Positions 24,285 to 31,873 of a stretch of DNA of 64,000 bases are shown piece after piece. The notes beneath the pieces are model-generated. The model ran no database searches. It had not been told where the DNA came from and saw only the letters and a program-made list of their open reading frames with translations. A program made the translations under genes and the position numbers. The stretch lies in contig JAFLVG010000001.1 in assembly GCA_022508445.1 (NCBI GenBank), forward strand, positions 124,001 through 188,000, given 5' to 3'. The stretch is from Clostridiales bacterium. GTDB lineage: Bacteria > Bacillota > Clostridia > Christensenellales > Pumilibacteraceae. Every line of letters starts with the position of its first letter. Position 1 is the first letter of the stretch.

Positions 24285-25598
24285 TTATACTTTCGCGCCC
24301 TTTTCCAAGCTACCCGCAAGCTCTTTAAGCAATGCAATCGCTATTTGCTCATCGGTCTTGCCGGTGTGATCGGGATTTTTGCTATCCCTGATGCTGCCGG
24401 TAGCTATCTTGTTGGCGAGGTTGCCGAAGCCCGATCCGGACCAGAAATCGCCGGATTGGTCACGTTGAGGGTATCCGCAATGTGTCTTCTGCTCGTTGTA
24501 AGTGATAAGTCTGGGATCGGCTGCTATGGTAGGATCTTGTGCGGCCTTTATGTTGCTGGGGCCGGAGAACGTCGCCTGATAGCGAGCAAGCTGTCCCTCT
24601 TCGCTCGTGAAATATGACGCAAGCGCAAGCGAAGCCTTAATGGTGTCCCTATCCTTTTGACGGTTGACGCCGCAGTACTTTGCGCCGTAGAACGAACCCA
24701 TGTGATACGGTTGTCCGTCTACTTCGAAGTCGGGAAGAACGGCGGATTTGATCTTGCTCGGATCTTTGCCTTTTGCTTCCATTTGCGACTTAATGCTCGC
24801 CCACGTCCAAGTGCCGGTGACGCCGGCGACATAGTTGCCGTTTGCCAAGCCGACTGCGAGGGCGCCGTTGTTGATAACTTTATTTTCGGCTTTGTAGTCG
24901 TTGTTAAGCTCGGGATTGAAATATTTAAGGTACGCCTTTGTAGCCACCTCGCCCTTTTCGGAACCGAGCGTCGTGTGATATTCGGTCATTGTGTGATCTT
25001 TATATCCGAATTCGCATCCAGCACCGATAAAGAAAGATATTGACGTATAAACATCACCGTAATCAAACGCAATCGATTTGCCCGCAGCCTTCGCCTTCTT
25101 TTGCATGGTATCGAGCGATTTAACCTCATCCTCAGTGAGCGCGTCCGAATCGTAAAGCAAGAAAAGACCGTTGTCGTTTGTCGCGGGGAAAGCGAGCATC
25201 TGATTTTCAATGGTAACGAATTCGTAAACCTGTTGATCGTCGCGTTCTTTAACGATTTCCACATACTCCGAAGTGAGCGGTTGCAACACCTTTGCCTTGT
25301 TCAATCTGTAAAGGTGGTCTGACGGGAAGAAGAACACCGCCGCGCCCGTCGAAGGGTCCTTACCCATTTGAGTCTGAACAGATCCTTCCTCTACGGGCTC
25401 GAACTTGATATTGTACTTCGAGTATTCGGAATGCTCCTTTTGGAACTGCTTTGCCAATTCCCTGTATGTCGCTATGGATTCGCCGGGCGCCCAAACTTTA
25501 AGCTCGGGACCGCTGTCGTCACCCCCACACGCGGCAAGACCGCCCATAACCGAAAACGCCATAGTTGACGCCAAAAGTGTAGCCAGCAATTTCTTCAT
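24285..25598 (-). CDS. malE: Maltodextrin-binding lipoprotein, MalE type
   Basis: 437 residues; lipoprotein signal ends at Cys24 (GGLAACGG). Mature part is a cluster B (SBP_bac_1/8) binding protein: KVWAPGESIATYRELAKQF near the start, the FFFPSDHLYRLNKAKVL hinge segment and the KPYHMGSFYGAKYCGVN-like C-terminal lobe (here DGQPYHMGSFYG). It captures linear maltodextrins at the membrane and hands them to MalFG. Its first 14 residues are the same as in the starch-binding lipoprotein upstream, and the two genes have matching promoters. Confidence 0.9.
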   Translation of the reverse strand: MKKLLATLLASTMAFSVMGGLAACGGDDSGPELKVWAPGESIATYRELAKQFQKEHSEYSKYNIKFEPVEEGSVQTQMGKDPSTGAAVFFFPSDHLYRLNKAKVLQPLTSEYVEIVKERDDQQVYEFVTIENQMLAFPATNDNGLFLLYDSDALTEDEVKSLDTMQKKAKAAGKSIAFDYGDVYTSISFFIGAGCEFGYKDHTMTEYHTTLGSEKGEVATKAYLKYFNPELNNDYKAENKVINNGALAVGLANGNYVAGVTGTWTWASIKSQMEAKGKDPSKIKSAVLPDFEVDGQPYHMGSFYGAKYCGVNRQKDRDTIKASLALASYFTSEEGQLARYQATFSGPSNIKAAQDPTIAADPRLITYNEQKTHCGYPQRDQSGDFWSGSGFGNLANKIATGSIRDSKNPDHTGKTDEQIAIALLKELAGSLEKGAKV

Positions 25599-25625
25599 AT
25601 ATTTCCTCCAAATGAATATTTTATT

Positions 25626-25667
25626 GCTATGGTAATTTTATCACCATAGCGCGCCTTTGTCAATAGG
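25626..25667 (-). promoter_or_regulatory. malE promoter with palindromic operator
   Basis: TTGACA (25663-25658), 17-base spacer, TAAAAT (25640-25635). The -10 box sits inside an inverted repeat GCTATGGT-N9-ACCATAGC (25626-25650), well placed for a repressor. The 14 bases around the -35 box (CCTATTGACAAAGG) recur exactly at the promoter of the starch-binding lipoprotein. Confidence 0.8.
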
Positions 25668-25784
25668 ATTTTCAAAAATTTTAGGTTAAATATATACTTA
25701 TTATATCAAATTTTTGTCTATTTTAACCATAAATATAGCCTTTTTTGACATAACGCGAATATATAATGCAACAATTTGCGACAC

Positions 25785-25813
25785 GAAAAAACCCGAACCG
25801 TAAGGCTCGGGTT
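25785..25813 (-). terminator. Terminator of the starch-binding lipoprotein gene
   Basis: AACCCGA/TCGGGTT stem (25790-25796 with 25807-25813) followed on the minus strand by six T. Confidence 0.85.
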
Positions 25814-25847
25814 AATCTGTTTAACGATATGAAGTAAAGCGTTATGC

Positions 25848-26708
25848 TTACGCCTTGGTGTAGGTTACTTTTTTGCCCTTCTTGTCAATCTTGAACGTGT
25901 AAGTTCCGGCTTCCACAACCTTAATGTTGCCGCCGTCGTTCTCGAAGTTGGGTTCAAGCCCCTCTACTTTGGATGCGTCAAGCTGCACGCCCCACGCTTT
26001 GCCGATTACGCAGAACTTGAAGCCTTGCTCTTCTTCGAGCGTAATTTCAAGCGTACTATCGCCTGCCGCGTCCTTTGTGAATACATAGTTGGGCGCGTCT
26101 TCTGCGTCGGTAACTTCGTCCCAGCCGTTCATGTCGCCGCGAATGTACCATACGTAAGAAGCGGTATCGAGCTCTTTCGTAGGATCGCCGAGGCGAACGT
26201 ATGTGACAACGGATCTGTCACTCGGTGCGGTGTTGATACGAATTTCGTATTGACCGTCGGTTTTAACCTCGAAGTTAGCGCCGCCAAGGCCGCCGTTTTC
26301 TACGCCGATGTCGCCGTCGCGAAGAGATTCAAGGAGGTTGATGTCCGCAGTGAGCTTACTTACACCCGCTTCGTCATCCCAGCCCAAGCCTTCGAAACGA
26401 ATCTTGAACATGTCGCCTTCGAAAAGGTCGAGTTTAAGTCTGTAAAGGTTCTCGTTTTCCGAGTTCTGCTCGAACTTCATGCCCTCGGGAGCAGGTTCGT
26501 CCCACGAAGCGTTCTCATAACCGGCAAGGCCGCCGGCAAGCCAGTAGGAATCTTCCTCGGGAACCGACCAAACGCCGCCGATTTCGCTGTCGAACGGATC
26601 GACATAGCCACCGCCGCCGCCACCATTGTCGTCGTTGCATGCCACAAGGCCGCCGATAGCCGTAAGCGCCATGGTAGACGCCAAAAGTGTAGCCAATAAC
26701 TTCTTCAT
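25848..26708 (-). CDS. Putative starch-binding surface lipoprotein
   Basis: 286 residues; lipoprotein signal ends at Cys24 (GGLVACND), then a Gly-rich linker. The mature part has two similar beta-sandwich-like modules (about 45-165 and 175-286), each opening with an aromatic strand (SYWLAGGLAGYENASW; YVWYIRGDMNGWDE) followed by a Phe-rich strand and a Trp-containing loop (GLGWDDEAG; GKAWGVQLD). This pattern resembles the small carbohydrate-binding modules of SusE/SusF and CBM-type starch binders; assignment is by resemblance and context. It has its own promoter and terminator next to malE and probably keeps starch or maltodextrins near the pullulanase and amylase. Confidence 0.65.
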   Translation of the reverse strand: MKKLLATLLASTMALTAIGGLVACNDDNGGGGGGYVDPFDSEIGGVWSVPEEDSYWLAGGLAGYENASWDEPAPEGMKFEQNSENENLYRLKLDLFEGDMFKIRFEGLGWDDEAGVSKLTADINLLESLRDGDIGVENGGLGGANFEVKTDGQYEIRINTAPSDRSVVTYVRLGDPTKELDTASYVWYIRGDMNGWDEVTDAEDAPNYVFTKDAAGDSTLEITLEEEQGFKFCVIGKAWGVQLDASKVEGLEPNFENDGGNIKVVEAGTYTFKIDKKGKKVTYTKA

Positions 26709-26747
26709 AAATTTTCCTCCAAAAGAAATATTTTTGTTATCGTGTTT

Positions 26748-26780
26748 ATTTTATCATTATCGGACACCTTTGTCAATAGG
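26748..26780 (-). promoter_or_regulatory. Promoter of the starch-binding lipoprotein
   Basis: TTGACA (26776-26771), 17-base spacer, TAAAAT (26753-26748), with the same CCTATTGACAAAGG block as the malE promoter. The palindrome of the malE promoter is not conserved here. Between 26781 and 26988 I see only an AT-rich stretch and a short repeat-like string near 26930. Confidence 0.8.
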
Positions 26781-26988
26781 TTTTCTCAAAAAACTTTGGG
26801 ATTTTTATTCAAAGCAAACGTTTTTTTGTATATCATCATAGACAAAAACATCCGAACTTTTGATTATTATAAACAAATTTGTCGAATTTTATACAAATTC
26901 GCTACTCACCCTCGCCCCGTCACTTCAATCGGAGCTAGCGATAGCGAGCTTTATTGCTCCCGGGAAATCCTGCGAAGCCGCACTCTTT

Positions 26989-27765
26989 CTATTTACCTAA
27001 ATATATCAACTCGTTGAACTGCACGCCGTCCGCTCGCTCTATTCTCTCCGCTTCGAAAAGCTCGGGGTCGGTTACGGCGAGCGCCGCGACGTAGTCGTAA
27101 ATCGCGGTCGTGGCGCTTCTCGATTTACAAAGCGACAAATATTGCTCTATCAGCTTGTTTGCAAGCTCGCAGCGCATGGTAAAGCTATCGAAATCGAATT
27201 TTTTATCGTGGCAGGTATCGAGCGTGGCAACCGCCGTCGCGGTCTTGGCAAAAGCCTCGAAGGCGGCGACGTCCATCGCCTCGTTGAACTCATACTTGCC
27301 GTAATTGGGCTGTTCTTTATTCGTGCCGCCCATGAGTACCGTGCAAAACGGCGTATAACCGAGAAGAATTGGCAACGTGCACGGTCCGAGCGATAATACG
27401 CAGTCGCGGTGCGGCATGGCTTTGCTTTTTAGCTCGTTTTTGAACGAATCGAAGTCTATTATGGGAATGTCCGCCTCTTTGTGGTCGAGGACGTCGCCTA
27501 TACCGTCCTTGCCGTGAACGTCCGGAATGTCGGCCGCTGACTGCGGTATTTTGCGAGTGTCCACAATGCGCACTTTACTTTTGTCGGCGCTCGCGGCGGA
27601 AAGCAGCGCATGCGCGTTGCGGTATGCGGTTTGCACATTCACATTACCGCCTATCGGCACAATGTCGATATACTCGAACATGTCCGAATGTTCGAGTATA
27701 TGCAGAGTCGCGATTGCGTCGTCCAAGCCGTAGTCGCAAAACATAATAATTCGATTGTACTTCAT
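26989..27765 (-). CDS. Nucleoside hydrolase-like protein (IUNH family), divergent
   Basis: 258 residues, shorter than the usual 310. Family marks are FCDYGLDDAIA (9-19), GGNVNV (39-44), the HGKDGIGD loop and MGGT with a later EFNEAMDVAAF. Inosine/uridine hydrolases bind calcium through DxDPGxDD; here the first Asp is Phe9 and Pro is Tyr12, while Asp11, Asp15 and Asp16 remain, so activity may be altered or the substrate different. It follows the 1253-residue membrane protein by 7 bases, with AGGAG before its ATG, and is co-transcribed with it. Confidence 0.75.
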   Translation of the reverse strand: MKYNRIIMFCDYGLDDAIATLHILEHSDMFEYIDIVPIGGNVNVQTAYRNAHALLSAASADKSKVRIVDTRKIPQSAADIPDVHGKDGIGDVLDHKEADIPIIDFDSFKNELKSKAMPHRDCVLSLGPCTLPILLGYTPFCTVLMGGTNKEQPNYGKYEFNEAMDVAAFEAFAKTATAVATLDTCHDKKFDFDSFTMRCELANKLIEQYLSLCKSRSATTAIYDYVAALAVTDPELFEAERIERADGVQFNELIYLGK

Positions 27766-27772
27766 ATAGCTC

Positions 27773-30700
27773 CTAACCGCTTACAGACGACAAAGATGAC
27801 GTGTATTTGACACTGCCTATGCCTTTGTCGCCGTATCGGTCACCGAAATCGATCTTGCCTGTTTCGGCAAAGTAGTTGAGCGCGTCTCCGCTTCTTTGGG
27901 AAATAGTCATGATATTGACCGCATTTGGATCTTTCGAATCGTCGCTCAATCCCATGAGCCGAGTGAGTATGCCGTATTCTTTTGCACCCATAGAGTTGAA
28001 TATCAAATCGATTTGCTCGAAATGATCCTTGCCGCTCAATACGGTTTTCTTGAACACGAGCGTGGCGTATATGGCAGAGCCCTCCGGCATAAATCCTGTC
28101 GACTCGTCCTTTTCCGAATCCTTGAACTTATCTATCGGCATCTTGACCGTTACAATCATATATTCGTTGTCCGCGGTAAGCTTTTCGGTACTTTGCGATA
28201 TGCGCTCGTTAATCCAGGCGCGGATACTGTCGGCTTCGTTGCCCTCGCCCGGCGCAGTATTGCCTTTGTTCAGAACTGTCGTTTGAACGATTTGGAAGCT
28301 GTGGGCGCTATCCATATCCTCGACGCGTCTGACATAGCCGTTAAAGTCGATGTCGCTGTACGTTTCGTCGCCGCTCATAAATGCATAAAGCTTTTGGTCG
28401 TCCCAGGCGTCTGCCGTGGACTCGTTGCGCAAGATGTCCGACGGCACGTAGTTATTCTCGTTGTAAAGCTCGGGGATTTCCGATTGCATATACATGCCCT
28501 GCAACGCTATCTTGACCGTTTCCGTAGTCGTCTCGTCGTCAAGTCCGAGCTCCATTTTCTGTGCGAGGAATGTGTAGAAATCGATGAGTTCTATTCCGTC
28601 GTCGGTAAATTCGAAGAAGCGCGTATTGCCGCCGCTTTGCTCTCCGTCTTGCGATTTGCTGTCGGACAATCCTATATTGAGGTTGTTAAGCTCCGTGTAC
28701 AATATCTCGCCGAACTTTTCTATCTGCGAATCGATATTGAAATCGGAATTGAAGAAGCGCACGATGTCGAGCATATTGTCGTATGTGTCGCTGCCCTGCT
28801 GCATATTGTTTACGGAGTATTCTATCGGGTAGCGCCCGTTCACTTCGTCCGGCTCTGACAGTTTAGCGACCGCAGTTGCGTAAACGTAGTCGGTGTTGAG
28901 CATGAATCCGACTTTTTCGGGCAACAAATCGGAAATATCTATGGCAAGCACGAGAGTAAGCGATTGCGGCGTTGTGGTAACTTCTGTAATTTTGTACGCC
29001 GCAACATTCTCGTTGCCCTGCTTGCCCAATTGCTCGGCAAGAAGCGCGCCGAGCTCGTTTGCCGTCATTCTGGGTTTAAGCTCGTTTACCGAACGCCTGT
29101 CGTGCGCGAGATACAACACATTTTTATCTGTACCTGTGATTCTGAACTTATCGGTATCAAATGCGGACATAAAGGCCGTTATGCCGTCGAACGTCGAAAC
29201 GTCATCGTTTTGCGTAGGCGCGAAATAGTATTTATCGACTATTTGTGCCAAGAACGCGTTGTAATCACCGCCGATGGGCGTGCTGTCAAAGCCGTCGGTG
29301 TCGTTCAAAGCGCGAATGACGTCTTTAAGCTCGTTAGGTTCGACAATGCGTTCTTTGACTCCGCTGTCTAATTTGCGGACAAGCACCGTATCGGTAATTA
29401 CAGTGAATATATCGGGAAGCGCTATACCGCCGAGCGTCCCGTCTTGTTCGTCAAGCTCCACGGTGGACGCGACAAGCCGCACGTTCAACTTCTTTTGCAT
29501 TTGATCGAGCATATTGTCGAGCATTTCTTCTATCTTTTGCGACAGCGCGTTCAAATTCAAGTCGGGTACAATTTTTTCAAGCGCCGCTATCGCCCTGTCG
29601 GTGTTCTCGCACGAATTGATGACAAACTCTGTCGGAACGCGCGTTTCGGGCGTGCGGTTGTTTGAAATATCGACTTTGACGGTCAGCAAAATGCTTTCGG
29701 GCAGCAATCCCGACACAAGCTTGTTCAAGAAGCTGTTGTCACCGAGATTGCCCAAAAGGTCGGCAAGACCGACTTCGACTGCGAGTAGCGCATACTTGGG
29801 TTCAAGCGCATTGGCAGTAAGCGTAGCATTCTCATCCGGCAAGAAAGTCAATGCGTCAAGCACGACGTCGAGATTGGAAAATTTCGAATCCCCGTCCGCG
29901 AGCAGCTTGCTCATTTGTCCGCCGAGTGCGGCGGCAAGCATCCTGTCGGTGACGTAAAGTTCGAGCGCGGAAATATCCTTATTCAGCGCGGCATTGAACC
30001 GCTCGCCGTTCACAAGACCGAGCAGTCCCTCCGAATCGATGGCGCTTCCCGTCTCGTCAAACGACATGCCGAGCATTTCCAGCACCTCGTCCAAGCTCAT
30101 ATCGCCGAAATCCATCGCGTATTTGTTTTCTATCTCATGCTTGAACAGCTCCGAGTAATCGATGGGTGTAAGCTCCGTGCTCCCACCCTCGATATACACC
30201 TCTTTGCCGTCCGCGCCGATATACCTGTTTTGGTAGAAATGAGGTTCGAGCTTGCGCTTTTGCGCGCTCATATCGGAGAACAGAACCTGCAAAACATAGA
30301 TCAAATCGGACTTGGTAAGCGGCTCCGAGGACATACCTTCGCTCGCCTTCGACGTTATCGTTTCGAGTAAATCGATTGAAATAGAGCCTTTGGCGGCCTC
30401 ATCGAAGTTTATATGTGAGGCGGCCTTTTCCAAGTACGGCTTGATTGTGCCGAGATATTCTTGAAGAATGTCTTCGAGCTTTTTATTGTTGCCGGTAAGC
30501 GACAGAATGCCGTTTATGAGCTTGTTTGCACGCTTTTGCTCTTTCGCGTTCATGTCGTTTATCCTGATCTTCGGCTCGGCTTCGCCGTACAGCGGCACGG
30601 ACAACGTCAAATACACGTTTTCCGGCAGAATGACGTCGCCAAGCCAGGCGACAAAGCCGCCTGCCCAGCCTACTCCCGCCTCTTTCATATAGTGTTTTAT

Positions 30701-31534
30701 CGCCTGCCCTGCCGCACTCTGCAAGCCGAACCATAAAGTGACGTCGGCAGAGGTCGCGGTAATCGTGCTTACTCCGCTCTCGTCTTTCGCCGTTTTTGCT
30801 ACGTACCGAATCTGTTTAAGCGAAAGCACGCGCGAAAGATCGACTATGTCCGAGAAGGAACTGAGAAAATCGCTGTTGTCCGCTTGTTTAAGCGCAATCT
30901 TTAATGCCGTTCCGATAAACGCCGCAAGCTGTTTGTCTTTCAGCTTGAAAACATATTCGTCGGTGGACGGATCGTTCTCGTCATATTCGTTAAGCCGCTC
31001 AACGTCGATAGTGTCGCGGTTAAGCACACCCGATATCAAATCGGTAAAAATATTCAAAATGGACGAATCATCGCCGCTGCCGGTAGTCTGACCTTGCTCG
31101 CCGCCTTCGCCCGCGCGCACGGGGCCCATGCTCTTATTGCCGTCAGAATTTATGCCGAAATAATTGTTTATCGCGTCGGCGAGTGCGCTGTCGAAATCGA
31201 TTTCGGCATCCTCTTTGAGAAATACGTTGCGTTTGAATTCGGCATAGAAGCCCTCGATATCCTTCGCCTTATACGGATTTTTGACTACGTCGCTGTCATC
31301 CGTCCAATAAAGGTCGCTGAGAACACCGAGCGTGTCGCCGAGCGACATCCCGAGATTCTCCTTTGTGAACTTGTCGCCGAAATACCAACCGACGCCGAAC
31401 GCCGCCCCGAAAATTACGAGCATAACAATAAGGAAGATTAGGCAGCAAGTACAGCATTTACTGCGCTTCTTTTTTATTTTGCCGTTTTCCTTCGGCGCTT
31501 TTTCGCCGTCCTTGACGGCAACCTTATTTGCCAT
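27773..31534 (-). CDS. Large membrane-anchored extracellular protein, unknown
   Basis: 1253 residues that I do not recognise. A Lys-rich cytoplasmic lead (1-26) is followed by CCTCC and a single membrane helix (29-52); everything after is outside. The ectodomain is acidic, has no obvious Cys, and contains at least two similar stretches with the pattern of an LL-PESxLLTVKVDIS or LPEKVGFMLNTDY strand (about 295-320, 605-630, 870-890: VILPENVYLTLSVPLYG, LLPESILLTVKVDISN, LLPEKVGFMLNTDYVY), suggesting three internal repeats, perhaps lipid- or polymer-transfer-like (AsmA/BLTP-like resemblance is speculative). GGAG precedes the ATG; promoter at 31579-31607. It is co-transcribed with the divergent nucleoside hydrolase. 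Confidence 0.75.
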   Translation of the reverse strand: MANKVAVKDGEKAPKENGKIKKKRSKCCTCCLIFLIVMLVIFGAAFGVGWYFGDKFTKENLGMSLGDTLGVLSDLYWTDDSDVVKNPYKAKDIEGFYAEFKRNVFLKEDAEIDFDSALADAINNYFGINSDGNKSMGPVRAGEGGEQGQTTGSGDDSSILNIFTDLISGVLNRDTIDVERLNEYDENDPSTDEYVFKLKDKQLAAFIGTALKIALKQADNSDFLSSFSDIVDLSRVLSLKQIRYVAKTAKDESGVSTITATSADVTLWFGLQSAAGQAIKHYMKEAGVGWAGGFVAWLGDVILPENVYLTLSVPLYGEAEPKIRINDMNAKEQKRANKLINGILSLTGNNKKLEDILQEYLGTIKPYLEKAASHINFDEAAKGSISIDLLETITSKASEGMSSEPLTKSDLIYVLQVLFSDMSAQKRKLEPHFYQNRYIGADGKEVYIEGGSTELTPIDYSELFKHEIENKYAMDFGDMSLDEVLEMLGMSFDETGSAIDSEGLLGLVNGERFNAALNKDISALELYVTDRMLAAALGGQMSKLLADGDSKFSNLDVVLDALTFLPDENATLTANALEPKYALLAVEVGLADLLGNLGDNSFLNKLVSGLLPESILLTVKVDISNNRTPETRVPTEFVINSCENTDRAIAALEKIVPDLNLNALSQKIEEMLDNMLDQMQKKLNVRLVASTVELDEQDGTLGGIALPDIFTVITDTVLVRKLDSGVKERIVEPNELKDVIRALNDTDGFDSTPIGGDYNAFLAQIVDKYYFAPTQNDDVSTFDGITAFMSAFDTDKFRITGTDKNVLYLAHDRRSVNELKPRMTANELGALLAEQLGKQGNENVAAYKITEVTTTPQSLTLVLAIDISDLLPEKVGFMLNTDYVYATAVAKLSEPDEVNGRYPIEYSVNNMQQGSDTYDNMLDIVRFFNSDFNIDSQIEKFGEILYTELNNLNIGLSDSKSQDGEQSGGNTRFFEFTDDGIELIDFYTFLAQKMELGLDDETTTETVKIALQGMYMQSEIPELYNENNYVPSDILRNESTADAWDDQKLYAFMSGDETYSDIDFNGYVRRVEDMDSAHSFQIVQTTVLNKGNTAPGEGNEADSIRAWINERISQSTEKLTADNEYMIVTVKMPIDKFKDSEKDESTGFMPEGSAIYATLVFKKTVLSGKDHFEQIDLIFNSMGAKEYGILTRLMGLSDDSKDPNAVNIMTISQRSGDALNYFAETGKIDFGDRYGDKGIGSVKYTSSLSSVSG

Positions 31535-31578
31535 TTAATTTCTCCACACGCAAAATACGCCGTAATTATTTCAACGGT

Positions 31579-31607
31579 ATTGTACTACGCCCAAACGGTT
31601 TTGTCAA
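31579..31607 (-). promoter_or_regulatory. Promoter of the large membrane protein gene
   Basis: TTGACA (31607-31602), 17-base spacer, TACAAT (31584-31579); leader about 35 bases with a normal ribosome site. Confidence 0.85.
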
Positions 31608-31672
31608 CAGCGCAAGCGTAACCTAATCTTATTCTAATGATATTCTAATACGCGACGGAAGTTTTATACCGA

Positions 31673-31873
31673 TTACGCGACCTTGCAATCGTATCCGGCG
31701 CCAATAACCGCTTGGACTGCCGCCGCCGTGTCAAACTCGCCTACGAGCTTCGCTTCGCCCTTTTGAAGATCGACGTTCACTTTTTGCACGCCGTTTACGG
31801 CAGAAAGCGCCTTTTCCACGCGTCCAACGCAGTGCATACAGCTCATGCCGTCTATTTTGAGTGTTACTTCCAT
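31673..31873 (-). CDS. copZ: Predicted CopZ copper chaperone from an internal start in copA
   Basis: Within copA, AAGGAGG (31890-31884) stands 10 bases before an in-frame ATG (31873). Translation from there would give a 66-residue protein with a complete HMA fold (GMSCMHC, and a C-terminal AGYDCKV), the size and sequence type of free-standing CopZ. The same codons are also read as the end of CopA. The ribosome site is seen directly; production of a separate CopZ is inferred. Free CopZ would ferry Cu(I) to the pump. Confidence 0.6.
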   Translation of the reverse strand: MEVTLKIDGMSCMHCVGRVEKALSAVNGVQKVNVDLQKGEAKLVGEFDTAAAVQAVIGAGYDCKVA

